The notes: a model not told the origin generated them from the sequence alone. A stretch of 64,000 nt of DNA from Methylobacterium sp. Leaf99 (GCF_001422375.1 NZ_LMMU01000012.1:1-64000); one strand, 5' to 3'. Shown: positions 35,519 through 43,646, counted from the first letter of the stretch. A program made the numbers and translations.

Positions 35519-36121
35519 GTGGTGCACAGCGTAATTCGCAGCATCAGCCGCGATGTGTTCACGAACGTGTCGAAGGGCACCACCGCGCTCGACACCCTCA
35601 CGAACGCCCTCGGCCGGGTACGGGATCGCATGCTGGATCTGGCGGCCACCAGCCTGAGCGAATCGCTGTTCGGGAAATCCGGCACCTCGGGCACGGGTCT
35701 CCTGGGGAGTCTGTTCAGCGGAGCCGCAGGGAACTCGTCCGACGGCAGCAGCTTCAAGGGCGGAATCGAAACCCTGTTCAGCGGGGGCAGTCCTCTCCCG
35801 AAATACGCCGGCGGCGGCGTTACCAATCAGCCGTCGATTTTCGGCGAGGCCGGGCCGGAGGCTGCGGTCCCTCTGCCGGACGGGCGGCGTATCCCCGTCA
35901 CCCTCTCGCAGCCGCCGGCGAACATGAACACTAAGACCGAGGTGCACCTGCATGGCGCGCCTGCCGGGACGACCGTGTCGCAGACGGAAGGCGCCAACGG
36001 CCCGAGGATCGACATCGACATGATCAGCGATCAGATGGAGGCGCGGATGGCTGGTCGTGCCGCGAAAGGGCGTGGGTCGATCTCGGAGGCCATTCCCGGC
36101 GCACTTCGGCTCAGGGGGTAG
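35519..36121 (+). pseudogene. Phage tail tape-measure C-terminal remnant
   Basis: 200 codons resembling the C-terminal end of tail tape-measure (lambda gpH-like) proteins: DLAATSLSESLFGKSGT, KYAGGGVTNQPSIFGEAGPE, AAVPLPDGRRIPVTLSQPP. A full tape-measure protein is 600 aa or more, so the large N-terminal part is missing. The GTG at 35519 is only the first possible start after the joint with the MFS gene region. No other tail genes are present. Confidence 0.7.
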
Positions 36122-36488
36122 CGCGGGGCTTCACTCCTCCGGTGCGTCCCCGGCTTCCAAGGCCGGGGGCAGAGGCCGGTCCGGGAGAATCGTCTGGGTC
36201 AAACGCCTCTAAGCGCTGCATGCGGTCAAGGAAGGCCTTCACGCTCGGCCAGTACCGACCGCCGAACTGTGGATCGATCCGAGGCAGTCCACGGCGCTCA
36301 AGCACGTGCGCGAGTCCAGGCCACATGCGGGTCCGGCCCTTGCCGAGTACGCAATGGGCGATCTCGTTTTCGTCAGGGAAGAGGCAGGACGGCTCGGCCG
36401 TGCCGGTAATTCGGGGGCCTATCGCAGCCTTCTTCGGCCTCGGACTGTCCACCATCCCACGCCCGCCCGTGTTCCATCCGTGTTGCAT
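36111..36488 (-). CDS. Small phage-type hypothetical protein, 125 aa
   Basis: It carries LERRGLPRIDPQFGGRYWPS followed by VKAFLDRM, a motif seen at the C-terminal end of small HTH or excisionase-like proteins of alphaproteobacterial prophages (GLPxxDPxxGxYYWPAVxxFLD). The N-terminus is Pro/Lys-rich. It overlaps the tape-measure end by 11 bp, on the opposite strand. The function may be DNA binding (inference). Confidence 0.55.
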   Translation of the reverse strand: MQHGWNTGGRGMVDSPRPKKAAIGPRITGTAEPSCLFPDENEIAHCVLGKGRTRMWPGLAHVLERRGLPRIDPQFGGRYWPSVKAFLDRMQRLEAFDPDDSPGPASAPGLGSRGRTGGVKPRATP

Positions 36489-36582
36489 GGACCAGCCTAC
36501 GTGGGGTCGTAACCCGTTGTAAAACCACGGGTCGTGTTGCGCTCGCCTGCAACACGTTCACAGGGTTAAATGCCCACGAAAA

Positions 36583-36611
36583 AGCCCGCTAAGTCACTGA
36601 CCTAGCGGGCT
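36583..36611 (-). terminator. Terminator downstream of the right tRNA fragment
   Basis: Perfect 9-bp arms (AGCCCGCTA and its complement) with an 11-nt loop. On the minus strand the stem is followed by TTTTTCG, a good T-run. It lies 8 nt past the tRNA-derived 3' end at 36619. Confidence 0.75.
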
Positions 36612-36618
36612 AAATTCA

Positions 36619-36665
36619 TGGTAGCGAGGGAGAGATTTGAACTCCCGACACAAGGATTATGATTC
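36619..36665 (-). repeat. Second copy of the 47-bp tRNA-Met(CAT)-like 3' repeat
   Basis: Identical over 47 bp to 7388-7434 and in the same orientation. No proper D-arm or 5' acceptor half follows upstream of it (36666-36700), so it is again only a 3' fragment. It sits 168 bp from the integrase start, the normal position of an attachment site. Confidence 0.8.
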
Positions 36666-36667
36666 CA

Positions 36668-36681
36668 AGTGTCTAGGCACT
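36668..36681. promoter_or_regulatory. 14-bp near-palindrome beside the att repeat
   Basis: AGTGTCTAGGCACT: all but one position pair on each side. It starts 2 bp from the tRNA repeat on the integrase side, so it could be a recombinase core or accessory binding site. Confidence 0.35.
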
Positions 36682-36832
36682 CCGCCCCCGTTTTCAGGCC
36701 CTGACGACCCCGCCATAACCCCCTGATGGCGCTGCCGGTCTTCACCATGACACCGTTTCCCCTCTTGCGACCAGGCCGAACCCCGCCCCAGAGTCCCCGC
36801 CCCAGTTCCGCCCCTGTTCGTCGGAGTAGCCC

Positions 36833-38353
36833 GTGGCCGTCACCCTCACCCAGCAATCCGTCGACAAGCACGTGGCGAAGGCGAAGGCGGGCGTGACCCC
36901 CTACGACGTCATCGACAAGGGGGCGCCCGGCCTCATCCTCCGCATCAAGCCGCGGGGCCCAAGCTGGGGCCTCAAGTTCGAGAGGGGCGACCGGACGATG
37001 CGGTTGAAGATCGGCGTGCCGGGGATCCTCGATCTGGAGCAGGCCCGGAGCATCGCCGGGGCGGCGCGCAAGGCCCTCAACTCGCCCCATGCCGAGCTCG
37101 GTGAGGAGTGGCTCCGTGACCAGTACGTCGGTCTCGGCATGGCGCATGCCCGGCCGCAGCGCGACCCCGCCCTGGTCGCGGCGTTCGAGGCCGAGATCCC
37201 GCACCTGTTGAACTGGCGCTGGGAGGAGGCGCGGGAATCGTACCTCGCGGAGGTGAAGCGCATCCGCCGCCACGACACCTGGAACGACTACCGGGTGATG
37301 CTCGGGCAACCCGAGCTCGCGGTCCTCGCCAATCGCCAGGTCCGCGGCATCACCCGGTCGGAGCTCGCGGTCATCGTCGACAAGATCCACGCGAGCGGTC
37401 GGGAGCGGCATGCCGAGCACCTGGCCAGCGTCCTGCGCCCCTTCTGGGGGTACATGGCCGAGGACCGGCGGCAGCACCTCTCCGGCGTCACGACGACGAT
37501 GGCGGGCCTGAAGGCGCCCGAGCGCTCGACCGAGGCCAAGGTCCGCTCGAACGGAAAGGAGCCGGGGACCTACATCGCGACGCCGGCCGAGGTCGGGACC
37601 GCGGTCGCGGTCGCGCGATCCGGCATCCTCGACCGCTCGGTCTCGATGTCGCTGGAGCTCCTCATCGCGACCGGCCAGCGCCGTCGTCCCGTCGCCGGCG
37701 CCCTGACCGTCGATTTCGTCGACTGGATCGAGATGCCGGGCTGGGGCGTGTGGTCGATGGGCCCGAGCCACCGCAAGACCGCGGCGAAGCGCCAGGACAA
37801 GCACCGGCACATCGTTCCGCTTCCGCCGGCGCTGTGGGCCCGCATCCAGGAGCAGCTACGCCGGACCGGCGGCTCGCCGTACCTGTTCCCCCAGATCCGC
37901 CCGAAGAAGGCGGGCGGCGATGCGTTCGGCCACATGTCCGACGCCGCCATCAACCACAGGCTCATCGACCTGGGGATCAAGGCGTCCCCGCACGACCTGC
38001 GGCGTTGCCTGTCAACGACCCTGCAGCACGAGTTCCGGGTGTCCCGCGACACGGTGAAACTCGTGCTCGATCACAACGAGGGCATCAGGAGCGACGACGT
38101 CTTGGAGCGGCACTACACGGCTGACGACCGCCTCGACCAGAAGGCGCCCGTGATGGAGCAGTGGTGCGCCTGGGTCGACGAGCAGGTCGCGGCGACGGTG
38201 CTCCCGGACCTGTCGACGCTCCGGGCGGACATCACGCGCCGGCGCCGCGAGAACGAGGCCGCCGGCAAGGCCAAAACGGCTGCGCTGAAGGCTGCGAAGG
38301 AAGCCGAGGAGAAGGCCAAGGCCGCCGCCGAACGCGAGGCAAAAGCGGCCTGA
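36833..38353 (+). CDS. Tyrosine recombinase / integrase
   Basis: 506 residues. The N-terminal part starts with the DUF4102-like arm domain (TPYDVIDKGAPGLILRIKPR). The catalytic domain (residues ~240-455) has Arg in LIATGQRRRP, then SPHDLRRCLSTTLQ (H-x-x-R), VLDHNEG (His) and the Tyr in LERHYTADDRL. GTG start with GGAG upstream. The C-terminal 45 residues are an Ala/Lys/Glu coiled helix. The position next to the tRNA repeat says it drives integration at this tRNA gene. Confidence 0.92.
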   Translation: MAVTLTQQSVDKHVAKAKAGVTPYDVIDKGAPGLILRIKPRGPSWGLKFERGDRTMRLKIGVPGILDLEQARSIAGAARKALNSPHAELGEEWLRDQYVGLGMAHARPQRDPALVAAFEAEIPHLLNWRWEEARESYLAEVKRIRRHDTWNDYRVMLGQPELAVLANRQVRGITRSELAVIVDKIHASGRERHAEHLASVLRPFWGYMAEDRRQHLSGVTTTMAGLKAPERSTEAKVRSNGKEPGTYIATPAEVGTAVAVARSGILDRSVSMSLELLIATGQRRRPVAGALTVDFVDWIEMPGWGVWSMGPSHRKTAAKRQDKHRHIVPLPPALWARIQEQLRRTGGSPYLFPQIRPKKAGGDAFGHMSDAAINHRLIDLGIKASPHDLRRCLSTTLQHEFRVSRDTVKLVLDHNEGIRSDDVLERHYTADDRLDQKAPVMEQWCAWVDEQVAATVLPDLSTLRADITRRRRENEAAGKAKTAALKAAKEAEEKAKAAAEREAKAA

Positions 38354-38434
38354 TGCGTCGTATTTGATCGATTGGATTCAATCAAAGGCGACGGGTCGGC
38401 CTGCATGGTGTCCCCATCACCGGAGGACACCATC

Positions 38435-38788
38435 ATGAAGCGCTATACCCCTGAGAGCCCCGAGCTCATCTCGTACCTCGCCGAGATGATCGAGCCGGCC
38501 AAGGCGAACATCGGCATGATCGCCCAGGAGCCCATCCCGGCCGACGCGCTGAACATCCTCATGGCCAACGGGGACGTCGTGTACGGCTACTGGCCCGAAC
38601 CGGACCCGACCAAGCACAACATCGGCGGCTACGGCGTGGCCGTCCTGAAGGGTCAGGCGATCCTCGACAAGCGCAGGGAGCCCGGCGAGGAAATCGATCT
38701 CGTGAGCGTCCCGGTCATGTTCCGCGAGAAGGCCGAGGCGCATGCGGCATGGCAGGTGTTCGGCGAAGGCCGAACCCTCCACTCATAG
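38435..38788 (+). CDS. Hypothetical protein, 117 aa
   Basis: An excellent GGAGGA ribosome site precedes ATG 38435. The sequence (MKRYTPESPELISYLAEMIE, ALNILMANGDVVYGYWPEPD) shows no known family. It lies just after the integrase and convergent with a minus-strand gene series. Probably an element-specific gene. Confidence 0.65.
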   Translation: MKRYTPESPELISYLAEMIEPAKANIGMIAQEPIPADALNILMANGDVVYGYWPEPDPTKHNIGGYGVAVLKGQAILDKRREPGEEIDLVSVPVMFREKAEAHAAWQVFGEGRTLHS

Positions 38789-39046
38789 GCCGAGGCAACC
38801 GGCGTCCGCTCGCAGAGCAAGACGTCCTCGCCCTTGCAGGGCCGCCCACAGCATAAGGTGGGCCGCCTCCGTGCGCTGGCCTGCCCGCCACATCTCCGCC
38901 GGCGTCGGGAATCGCACCTTCACCGCCGGGTCCGCTATGGCCTCGACGATGGCGCGCTGGTAGCCGGACAGGCGCACCGAGGCGCCCGGCGGGGACAGCG
39001 CCACGTTCTCCGAGATCCAGTCGGCGACGTCGGATGACTTGGTCAT
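38783..39046 (-). CDS. Hypothetical protein, 87 aa
   Basis: Starts MTKSSDVADWISENVALSPP and has a helical middle (LSGYQRAIVEAIADPAVKVR, then AAHLMLWAALQGRGRLALRA). QRAIVEAI resembles the start of phage terminase large subunits (YQRAIVEAIADP...), so this may be a terminase fragment or a mimic. ATGA overlap with the gene upstream. Confidence 0.5.
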   Translation of the reverse strand: MTKSSDVADWISENVALSPPGASVRLSGYQRAIVEAIADPAVKVRFPTPAEMWRAGQRTEAAHLMLWAALQGRGRLALRADAGCLGL

Positions 39047-39453
39047 GCCTTGCCTCCATCGATCTTGATCAGCGGCGAGACGGCCTCGTCCGACCACGGC
39101 AGGACCGTCACGGGCCGGATGAGCTCGTGCCGAAGTCCATCCCGTATCCACTCCAGGGTGCGCTCGGCCTCCTCAAGCGGGTAGTCGACGGGCGCCTCCT
39201 CGCCATCGGCGTCGACCCGGAATGGCTCGTAGGCGACCCGGGCCTTGGCCTTCGAGGCGAGGCACACGCCCTGGCCTTGTGCGCCCATGTCGTCGAGGCA
39301 CTGCCACATGGCATCAGCCAGGGCATCGATCTCGGACCGGCGCATGATCACGAACCCGAGTTCAGCGAGCTCATGGACGAGGACCTCCGGCTTGTCGCCA
39401 CAGATGGACGTCCATCCCTCGATCTTGGCCAGCGCGGCCGCATCGGTCGTCAT
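39043..39453 (-). CDS. Hypothetical protein, 136 aa
   Basis: From ATG 39453 (MTTDAAALAKIEGWTSICGD). Acidic; VLVHELAELGFVIMRRSEID looks helical, and WIRDGLRHELIRPVTVLPWS near the end is strand-like. No family recognised. Coupled on both sides through ATGA overlaps in a run of five element genes. Confidence 0.55.
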   Translation of the reverse strand: MTTDAAALAKIEGWTSICGDKPEVLVHELAELGFVIMRRSEIDALADAMWQCLDDMGAQGQGVCLASKAKARVAYEPFRVDADGEEAPVDYPLEEAERTLEWIRDGLRHELIRPVTVLPWSDEAVSPLIKIDGGKA

Positions 39454-39722
39454 GCCCCACTCTCCTCGATCAGCAGGATGGCGGAGATCTCCTCCACCAC
39501 GCGCCATGGCCACAACTCGCCGGCGATCTCGTCCAGCCTATCGACGGCGGCCGCAGCGCGCCCGGCCGGGAGCACCCGCTCGATCAGGCGCACGTCAGCC
39601 TCGCTGAGGTCGACGTCGTTCCCGGTCGCGAACACGAACTTGATGCCGTGGCTCTCCGAGACCTCGACGACCTGCGGCTCGCGTCTCTCGACCGAGGCCC
39701 ACCAGAACCCACACTCGGTCAT
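39450..39722 (-). CDS. Hypothetical protein, 90 aa
   Basis: MTECGFWWASVERREPQVVE, HGIKFVFATGNDVDLSEADV, ending ISAILLIEESGA. No family recognised. Both ends overlap neighbouring genes by 4 bp, which supports real translation. Confidence 0.55.
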   Translation of the reverse strand: MTECGFWWASVERREPQVVEVSESHGIKFVFATGNDVDLSEADVRLIERVLPAGRAAAAVDRLDEIAGELWPWRVVEEISAILLIEESGA

Positions 39723-40147
39723 GCCGCGTCCTCAGCCCAGATGCGCTCGTAGAGCTCTGCCTCGGCAAGCACGAGTTCGCCGGCGACCGTGCAGATCTTC
39801 TCCGGGAACCAATACCCCCAGTCGTTCGCCGCCTTGGCGCTTTGGACTGCCTCCTCCAGGGTGCACGCCTCCTCCTCGTGCGGGGCGTGATGCATCCAGC
39901 CATGGATGACGAACAGCTTGGGGCGCGCTTCCAGCCGGGCGAACTCGGCCTCCTTCGCCAAATGGGCCACCACCGCCTCGCTCAGGGTGGTCTCCGCGGC
40001 GCCGAGGTCGGTCCAGACCTGCAGGTTCGGCACCGCGATGCTGTCGCCCTTCTTGTCCTTCACGAACCCTTCGACGGGCGCCGCGCATGCCTTCATGCGG
40101 GCCTCGCGCCAAGCGACCGCGGCGGTTTCGAGCTTCGATGAGAACAT
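39719..40147 (-). CDS. Hypothetical protein, 142 aa
   Basis: MFSSKLETAAVAWREARMKA, FVKDKKGDSIAVPNLQVWTD, VIHGWMHHAPHEEEACTLEE. Mixed alpha/beta composition with a His-rich turn. No family recognised. Its stop overlaps the next start (ATGA). Confidence 0.55.
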   Translation of the reverse strand: MFSSKLETAAVAWREARMKACAAPVEGFVKDKKGDSIAVPNLQVWTDLGAAETTLSEAVVAHLAKEAEFARLEARPKLFVIHGWMHHAPHEEEACTLEEAVQSAKAANDWGYWFPEKICTVAGELVLAEAELYERIWAEDAA

Positions 40148-40158
40148 GGTCGTCGCCC

Positions 40159-40809
40159 TCAGCCGTAGTACCGGGAGAAGTCGAGCTCGCGGCTCTTGAG
40201 CGCGGCCGCCGCGATTCGCGTGGCGTCCCGGTGCCCGTCGACGACCGCCTGCAGGGCCGTCTGGTGCAGCCAGTCTTCGACGATGTGGTCGGCGCAGGAC
40301 CAGTGGATGCTCCGCTGGTCGGCCAAGGCAGCCACGATGGCGTCGACCGCCTCGACGGAGAGCGCCGGGCGCTCCTCGACGTCGATCCAGCAGATGACGT
40401 GGCCGTACCGGTCCCAGTCGCGGACCCTCTCGTGCTGGACGGTGAACACCTCACCGCCCTCGTCCGAGATGCCGTGCAGCAGCATGATGTCCTCGTCTTC
40501 GCTGCTGCCGCTCCAGTAGAAGTACGCCCACACCGGACGGTCGGTCGGGATCCCCTTGTGCCCGCTCTGCCATCTCGGACGGTTGCGGGAAGCCTCCAGG
40601 GCCTTGATCGCGCACGCCCGGCATCGCCGGCACCGCTTGTCGCCACCGACGTGGACTTCCACACAGTCCTGGCAGGTGCCCATGTACCCGCCCGGCGCCC
40701 ACCCATGCCCACGCAGGTCCTCCGCGGAGTAGCCGTCGACGGGGTTGTCCCCTCGCAGCGTCAGGGGCGCCGCGTTGCGGAAGGTGCGCCCAGCCCAAGC
40801 CTCGGTCAT
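40159..40809 (-). CDS. Hypothetical protein with a Cys cluster
   Basis: 216 residues. Residues ~42-75 hold CQDCVEVHVGGDKRCRRCRACAIKA, printed here only to mark two CxxC pairs; this looks like a small zinc-ribbon. The rest (VWAYFYWSGSSEDEDIMLLH, HVICWIDVEERPALSVEAVD) is of unknown fold. ATGA overlap with the 40806 gene. It may bind nucleic acid through the ribbon (inference). Confidence 0.55.
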   Translation of the reverse strand: MTEAWAGRTFRNAAPLTLRGDNPVDGYSAEDLRGHGWAPGGYMGTCQDCVEVHVGGDKRCRRCRACAIKALEASRNRPRWQSGHKGIPTDRPVWAYFYWSGSSEDEDIMLLHGISDEGGEVFTVQHERVRDWDRYGHVICWIDVEERPALSVEAVDAIVAALADQRSIHWSCADHIVEDWLHQTALQAVVDGHRDATRIAAAALKSRELDFSRYYG

Positions 40810-41123
40810 GCCGCCGTTCCTCCCAGCAACCGCCTGACCGTGATGGCCCTGCGCATGTGCTCGATCAGCTTCTCGCTCGCGTCCTCGGAGAACCGCTTCG
40901 GGTCGCAGCGCCAGGCGTTGAAGACGAGGTCCGCGTCGGACTTGGAGACTGGCTCCCGATTGAGCGTGTACTCGCCGCCCGCCGCCTCGATGCGGATCGC
41001 CTCCACGTCGGACCGATGACCGATGGCGCCGAGGGCATCGCGCGCCATGGGGCCGACGACGAACGCCTCCCAGGTCGCGCTTCCGATGATGATGCCGGAC
41101 GTTGTGGTGTGCTTCTCAGCCAT
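40806..41123 (-). CDS. Hypothetical protein, 105 aa
   Basis: MAEKHTTTSGIIIGSATWEA, FVVGPMARDALGAIGHRSDV, FNAWRCDPKRFSEDASEKLI, and a basic end (RRAITVRRLLGGTAA). A much longer frame (to 41891) runs through the RNA ligase remnant but is not one protein. The start at 41123 overlaps the end of the next gene by 8 bp. Confidence 0.55.
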   Translation of the reverse strand: MAEKHTTTSGIIIGSATWEAFVVGPMARDALGAIGHRSDVEAIRIEAAGGEYTLNREPVSKSDADLVFNAWRCDPKRFSEDASEKLIEHMRRAITVRRLLGGTAA

Positions 41124-41346
41124 GGAAGGACCCCACGGCCGGCAGGTCGGCGTCCCGGGCGCGGCCGGTGTCCTTGACGAAGCCCCTCTCCCATGAGGGC
41201 ACGCGGATCTGAGCTTCCGCCTCCTCCCGCCGGGCGCGCTCCCGGACGAGCTCGTCGTGGAGCTCCAGGACGCGGCGGGCGAGCTCGCGCTTTTCGAGGG
41301 AGAGCAGGCCCTTGAGGTCCGGCTTGAAGATCGACAGGTCGGCCAT
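41116..41346 (-). CDS. Small coiled-coil hypothetical protein, 76 aa
   Basis: MADLSIFKPDLKGLLSLEKR, then a charged helix (ELARRVLELHDELVRERARR) likely to form a coiled coil, and a Gly/Asp tail. It overlaps its downstream neighbour. No family recognised. Confidence 0.5.
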   Translation of the reverse strand: MADLSIFKPDLKGLLSLEKRELARRVLELHDELVRERARREEAEAQIRVPSWERGFVKDTGRARDADLPAVGSFHG

Positions 41347-41347
41347 A

Positions 41348-41891
41348 TCAGGCGGCCTCCATCACGCGGCCGAGGGCGGCGGACGAGCCGTAGCCGTCGA
41401 GCAGGTTGTTCGTCGGCCTGATTGAAGAATTTCGGGAAGGGCGTCGCAACCACGGCGCCACGGAATGGGTCGATGATCAGCCCGCGGGCCAGCAGCGTGA
41501 AGGCATCCCAGCCGTGGTCGTACACGCAGCGCTGCGTGTAGCAGTAGAGGATCAGCCCCGTGTCCTGGCAGGTCTTCCGACTGACGAGGCCGGCGGACCG
41601 AGCGCGCTCCAGACCCCTGATCAGGTCGTTGAACGGGATCGTACGGGCAGGATGGATGCCGGCGGGCGCAGGCCGCGATTCGTGCGCCCGGAGGACCTCA
41701 GCCTGCTCGGGCGTCGCCACGCGGGCGCGCTGCCCGTGGACGAGCGGCGACGGCGCGCCCGGGGCGACCAAGGCGTGCTCGGTCGTCGGATCGGCCAGCA
41801 GCGCGTCGAGGGCCGCCTGATCCTCGGCGTAGAAGCCGGGCTCGATCCCGGGCGGGCCGCCTTGCTCCGGTACGTGCCAACCTGTGCCCAC
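41348..41891 (-). pseudogene. T4 Rnl1-type RNA ligase, N-terminal remnant with joined tail
   Basis: GTG start at 41891 after GAGGGG. Residues 115-160 read LILYCYTQRCVYDHGWDAFT and LLARGLIIDPFRGAVVATPF followed by PKFFN, the conserved stretch just before the catalytic lysine of T4 RnlA-like RNA ligases. Right after FFN the similarity stops; the catalytic domain is absent. One frame over, DNA at the joint encodes NNLLDGYGSSAALGRVMEAA and TGA at 41348, which looks like a normal protein end. A deletion seems to have fused the start of one gene to the end of another out of frame. Confidence 0.65.
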
Positions 41892-41980
41892 TGGGGTCCC
41901 CTCGAATCGATCCTTCGAGAAGTCTCCGCAGCGACCAGGCGATGATCCAGCCCGGCGTTAACCGAGGCGGCACGAGGCGA

Positions 41981-42008
41981 TTGACGGGGGCGGCGGGCTG
42001 GCTATCTT
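41981..42008 (+). promoter_or_regulatory. Sigma70-like promoter
   Basis: TTGACG, 16-bp spacer, TATCTT: one of the best -35/-10 pairs in the window. It points right into a 160-bp non-coding stretch that ends in a hairpin terminator. The expected transcript start is near 42015. Confidence 0.5.
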
Positions 42009-42014
42009 GAGGTC

Positions 42015-42190
42015 AGCCGGCACGTTGTCGGGCAAACCAACCAACGCGACTTTCTTAGCCTCTGGTTCACGATCCCTCCCAGTCTAGGGAGGACAGACCC
42101 TACGAAGACCCCCGCTGGTCATTCGACCACGGTTCACTCCATCTGGGGTGCGGACTACGAGCAGGGCTCCCTTCACCGGGGGCCCTTTCT
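42015..42190 (+). ncRNA. Candidate small RNA or attenuated leader
   Basis: Lies between a good promoter and a terminator with no coding frame. It can fold into at least three hairpins: 42075-42092 (CCTCCC/GGGAGG), 42116-42129 (TGGTC/GACCA), and the terminator stem 42164-42185. The next gene starts at 42310, so it may be a regulatory leader. No known RNA family recognised. Confidence 0.3.
42164..42188 (+). terminator. Hairpin terminator ahead of the 42310 gene
   Basis: 8-bp stem (GGGCTCCC with GGGGGCCC, one T-G pair), 6-nt loop, then TTTCT. No plus-strand gene ends upstream, so it ends the transcript from the promoter at 41981. Confidence 0.5.
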
Positions 42191-42309
42191 CGTTGTGGAT
42201 AGTGCACCTCGCAGCTTGACGGCGATCCCGCCGTCCGTATTCTTCCCAGTGCGGTGTGGCCGATGCCCGCCCAGCTTTCGAACTCCTCATCTCTAGAGGC
42301 CGACCAGAA

Positions 42310-42654
42310 ATGAAGCTCAAGTCCACTGCCAGAATCCGTCTGTCCATCATCCTCCGCTTCGCGTGGCGCGTCCTCGTGTGGCCCGTGCTGTTCGTGTGGA
42401 CGTTCGAGGATCGGTACCTCCAGCGCCGCCCCGATCCGATCCCCACGAGCATCGAGGGCATCCGCGCGAACCTCGCCCGCACTGATGAGGCCCTCGCCGA
42501 CATCCGCGAGATCATCCTCACCGGGCGCAGCAAGAACGGGTTCGCCTTGGCCCAGATCTGGCTCAAACTGCAGGAGCAGCAGCAGGTCCTCCAGGCCGCC
42601 CTCGCCACCGCCCTGGCGGAAGAGGTCCGGCACACCCAGCCCCTAGCCGCCTGA
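42310..42654 (+). CDS. Single-helix membrane protein, 114 aa
   Basis: MKLKSTARIRLSIILRFAWR, then VLVWPVLFVWTFEDRYL, form a basic start and a membrane helix. A cytoplasmic helical domain (IRANLARTDEALADIREIIL, KLQEQQQVLQAALATALAEE) follows, likely a coiled coil. No family recognised. It starts the plus-strand series that leads to the AAA ATPase. Confidence 0.55.
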   Translation: MKLKSTARIRLSIILRFAWRVLVWPVLFVWTFEDRYLQRRPDPIPTSIEGIRANLARTDEALADIREIILTGRSKNGFALAQIWLKLQEQQQVLQAALATALAEEVRHTQPLAA

Positions 42655-42759
42655 GCGGCCCTCCCTTCTCCCCCGGCGTGCTGGGGGATCGGGGAGCGCC
42701 GACCGGCCGCCCCGCGGTGAGATCTACTCCGCCGCTTAGAGACTCCCTGGAGGGAAGTA

Positions 42760-43035
42760 ATGACAACGGAATCCAACAAGCAGAAGCGCTACGACCGCCC
42801 CGTCCTCTTCAGGACTGCCTGGGAGTACGCCCGGTACGTCGAGAGCCTCGTCCAAGTCCCCGCGAGCAAGCTCTTCCCCCATGCGATCCGGGTCGTGTGG
42901 AAGCTTGAGAAGGGGAAGGAGGAGCTCGCGCTCGCGACCTCGCAGCTGTCGCTGGAGCAGGCGCAGCAGTACGCGGCTTACTCGAAGAAGCGCCTGTTCG
43001 AAGCTGTGGCGCATTTCAACAAGAACCGCGCCTAA
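42760..43035 (+). CDS. Hypothetical protein, 91 aa
   Basis: A strong GGAGGG site precedes ATG 42760. The sequence is helical and basic (DRPVLFRTAWEYARYVESLV, SLEQAQQYAAYSKKRLFEAV). No family known. The lower Arg/Pro content compared with shadows supports a real gene. Confidence 0.65.
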   Translation: MTTESNKQKRYDRPVLFRTAWEYARYVESLVQVPASKLFPHAIRVVWKLEKGKEELALATSQLSLEQAQQYAAYSKKRLFEAVAHFNKNRA

Positions 43036-43106
43036 AACCCCACCCATCCACGTTGTCCAAGGGCGGTCCAGAAGGGGCCGCCCTATTGATTCGAGGGCCT
43101 CCCCCC

Positions 43107-43646
43107 ATGGCGCGCATCATCCTCCACCCCGGAGCCAAGGCCGACGTTGGCGTCCCCGTCGGCACAATCGACGGGCAGGTCCTCTCCTTCGTCGACAAGA
43201 CCCCGCACATCGACGGCGAGGCCGTTCCGTTCGATGAGATCGGACGCGACCTGTCCGATGCCGTCGAGGAGGCCGCCGTGGTCATTTTCGGCAACGAGTG
43301 GAGCACCGATTTGGGGCGGGTGACGGGCCTAAACCGGCGCACGGTGACCCGCGACAGGATCGAACGCTTCGGCGTGGCGGCGTGGGTCTACACGCTCCTC
43401 GGTCGGGCCGCGACGTCCAGTTGCCCAAGGGCGTTTGGGTACATGCTGCTGGCCTCGGCCGAGCTCTGCGACCGGGGGCCTTACTCCAAAGGAAAGGGCG
43501 TCGACCAGGGCCCCAGCATGCGGGAGCGTGCGTATCTCGGCGGGATGGCCCGCGTCGAGATGGAGAAAGCCTATGCGGAAATAGATCATGCCCGCGCCGA
43601 GCGTGAACATTTCCGTTTTTTGAAGACCCAGGAAGGAGATCAGTAA
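43107..43646 (+). CDS. Putative HTH protein, 179 aa
   Basis: Start 43107 follows CGAGGG; the longer frame from 43053 is less likely. The middle holds a helix-turn-helix-like segment (DLGRVTGLNRRTVTRDRIER), and the C-terminus a charged helix (MARVEMEKAYAEIDHARAER). It lies 73 bp ahead of the AAA ATPase. It could be the element's regulator (inference). Confidence 0.55.
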   Translation: MARIILHPGAKADVGVPVGTIDGQVLSFVDKTPHIDGEAVPFDEIGRDLSDAVEEAAVVIFGNEWSTDLGRVTGLNRRTVTRDRIERFGVAAWVYTLLGRAATSSCPRAFGYMLLASAELCDRGPYSKGKGVDQGPSMRERAYLGGMARVEMEKAYAEIDHARAEREHFRFLKTQEGDQ

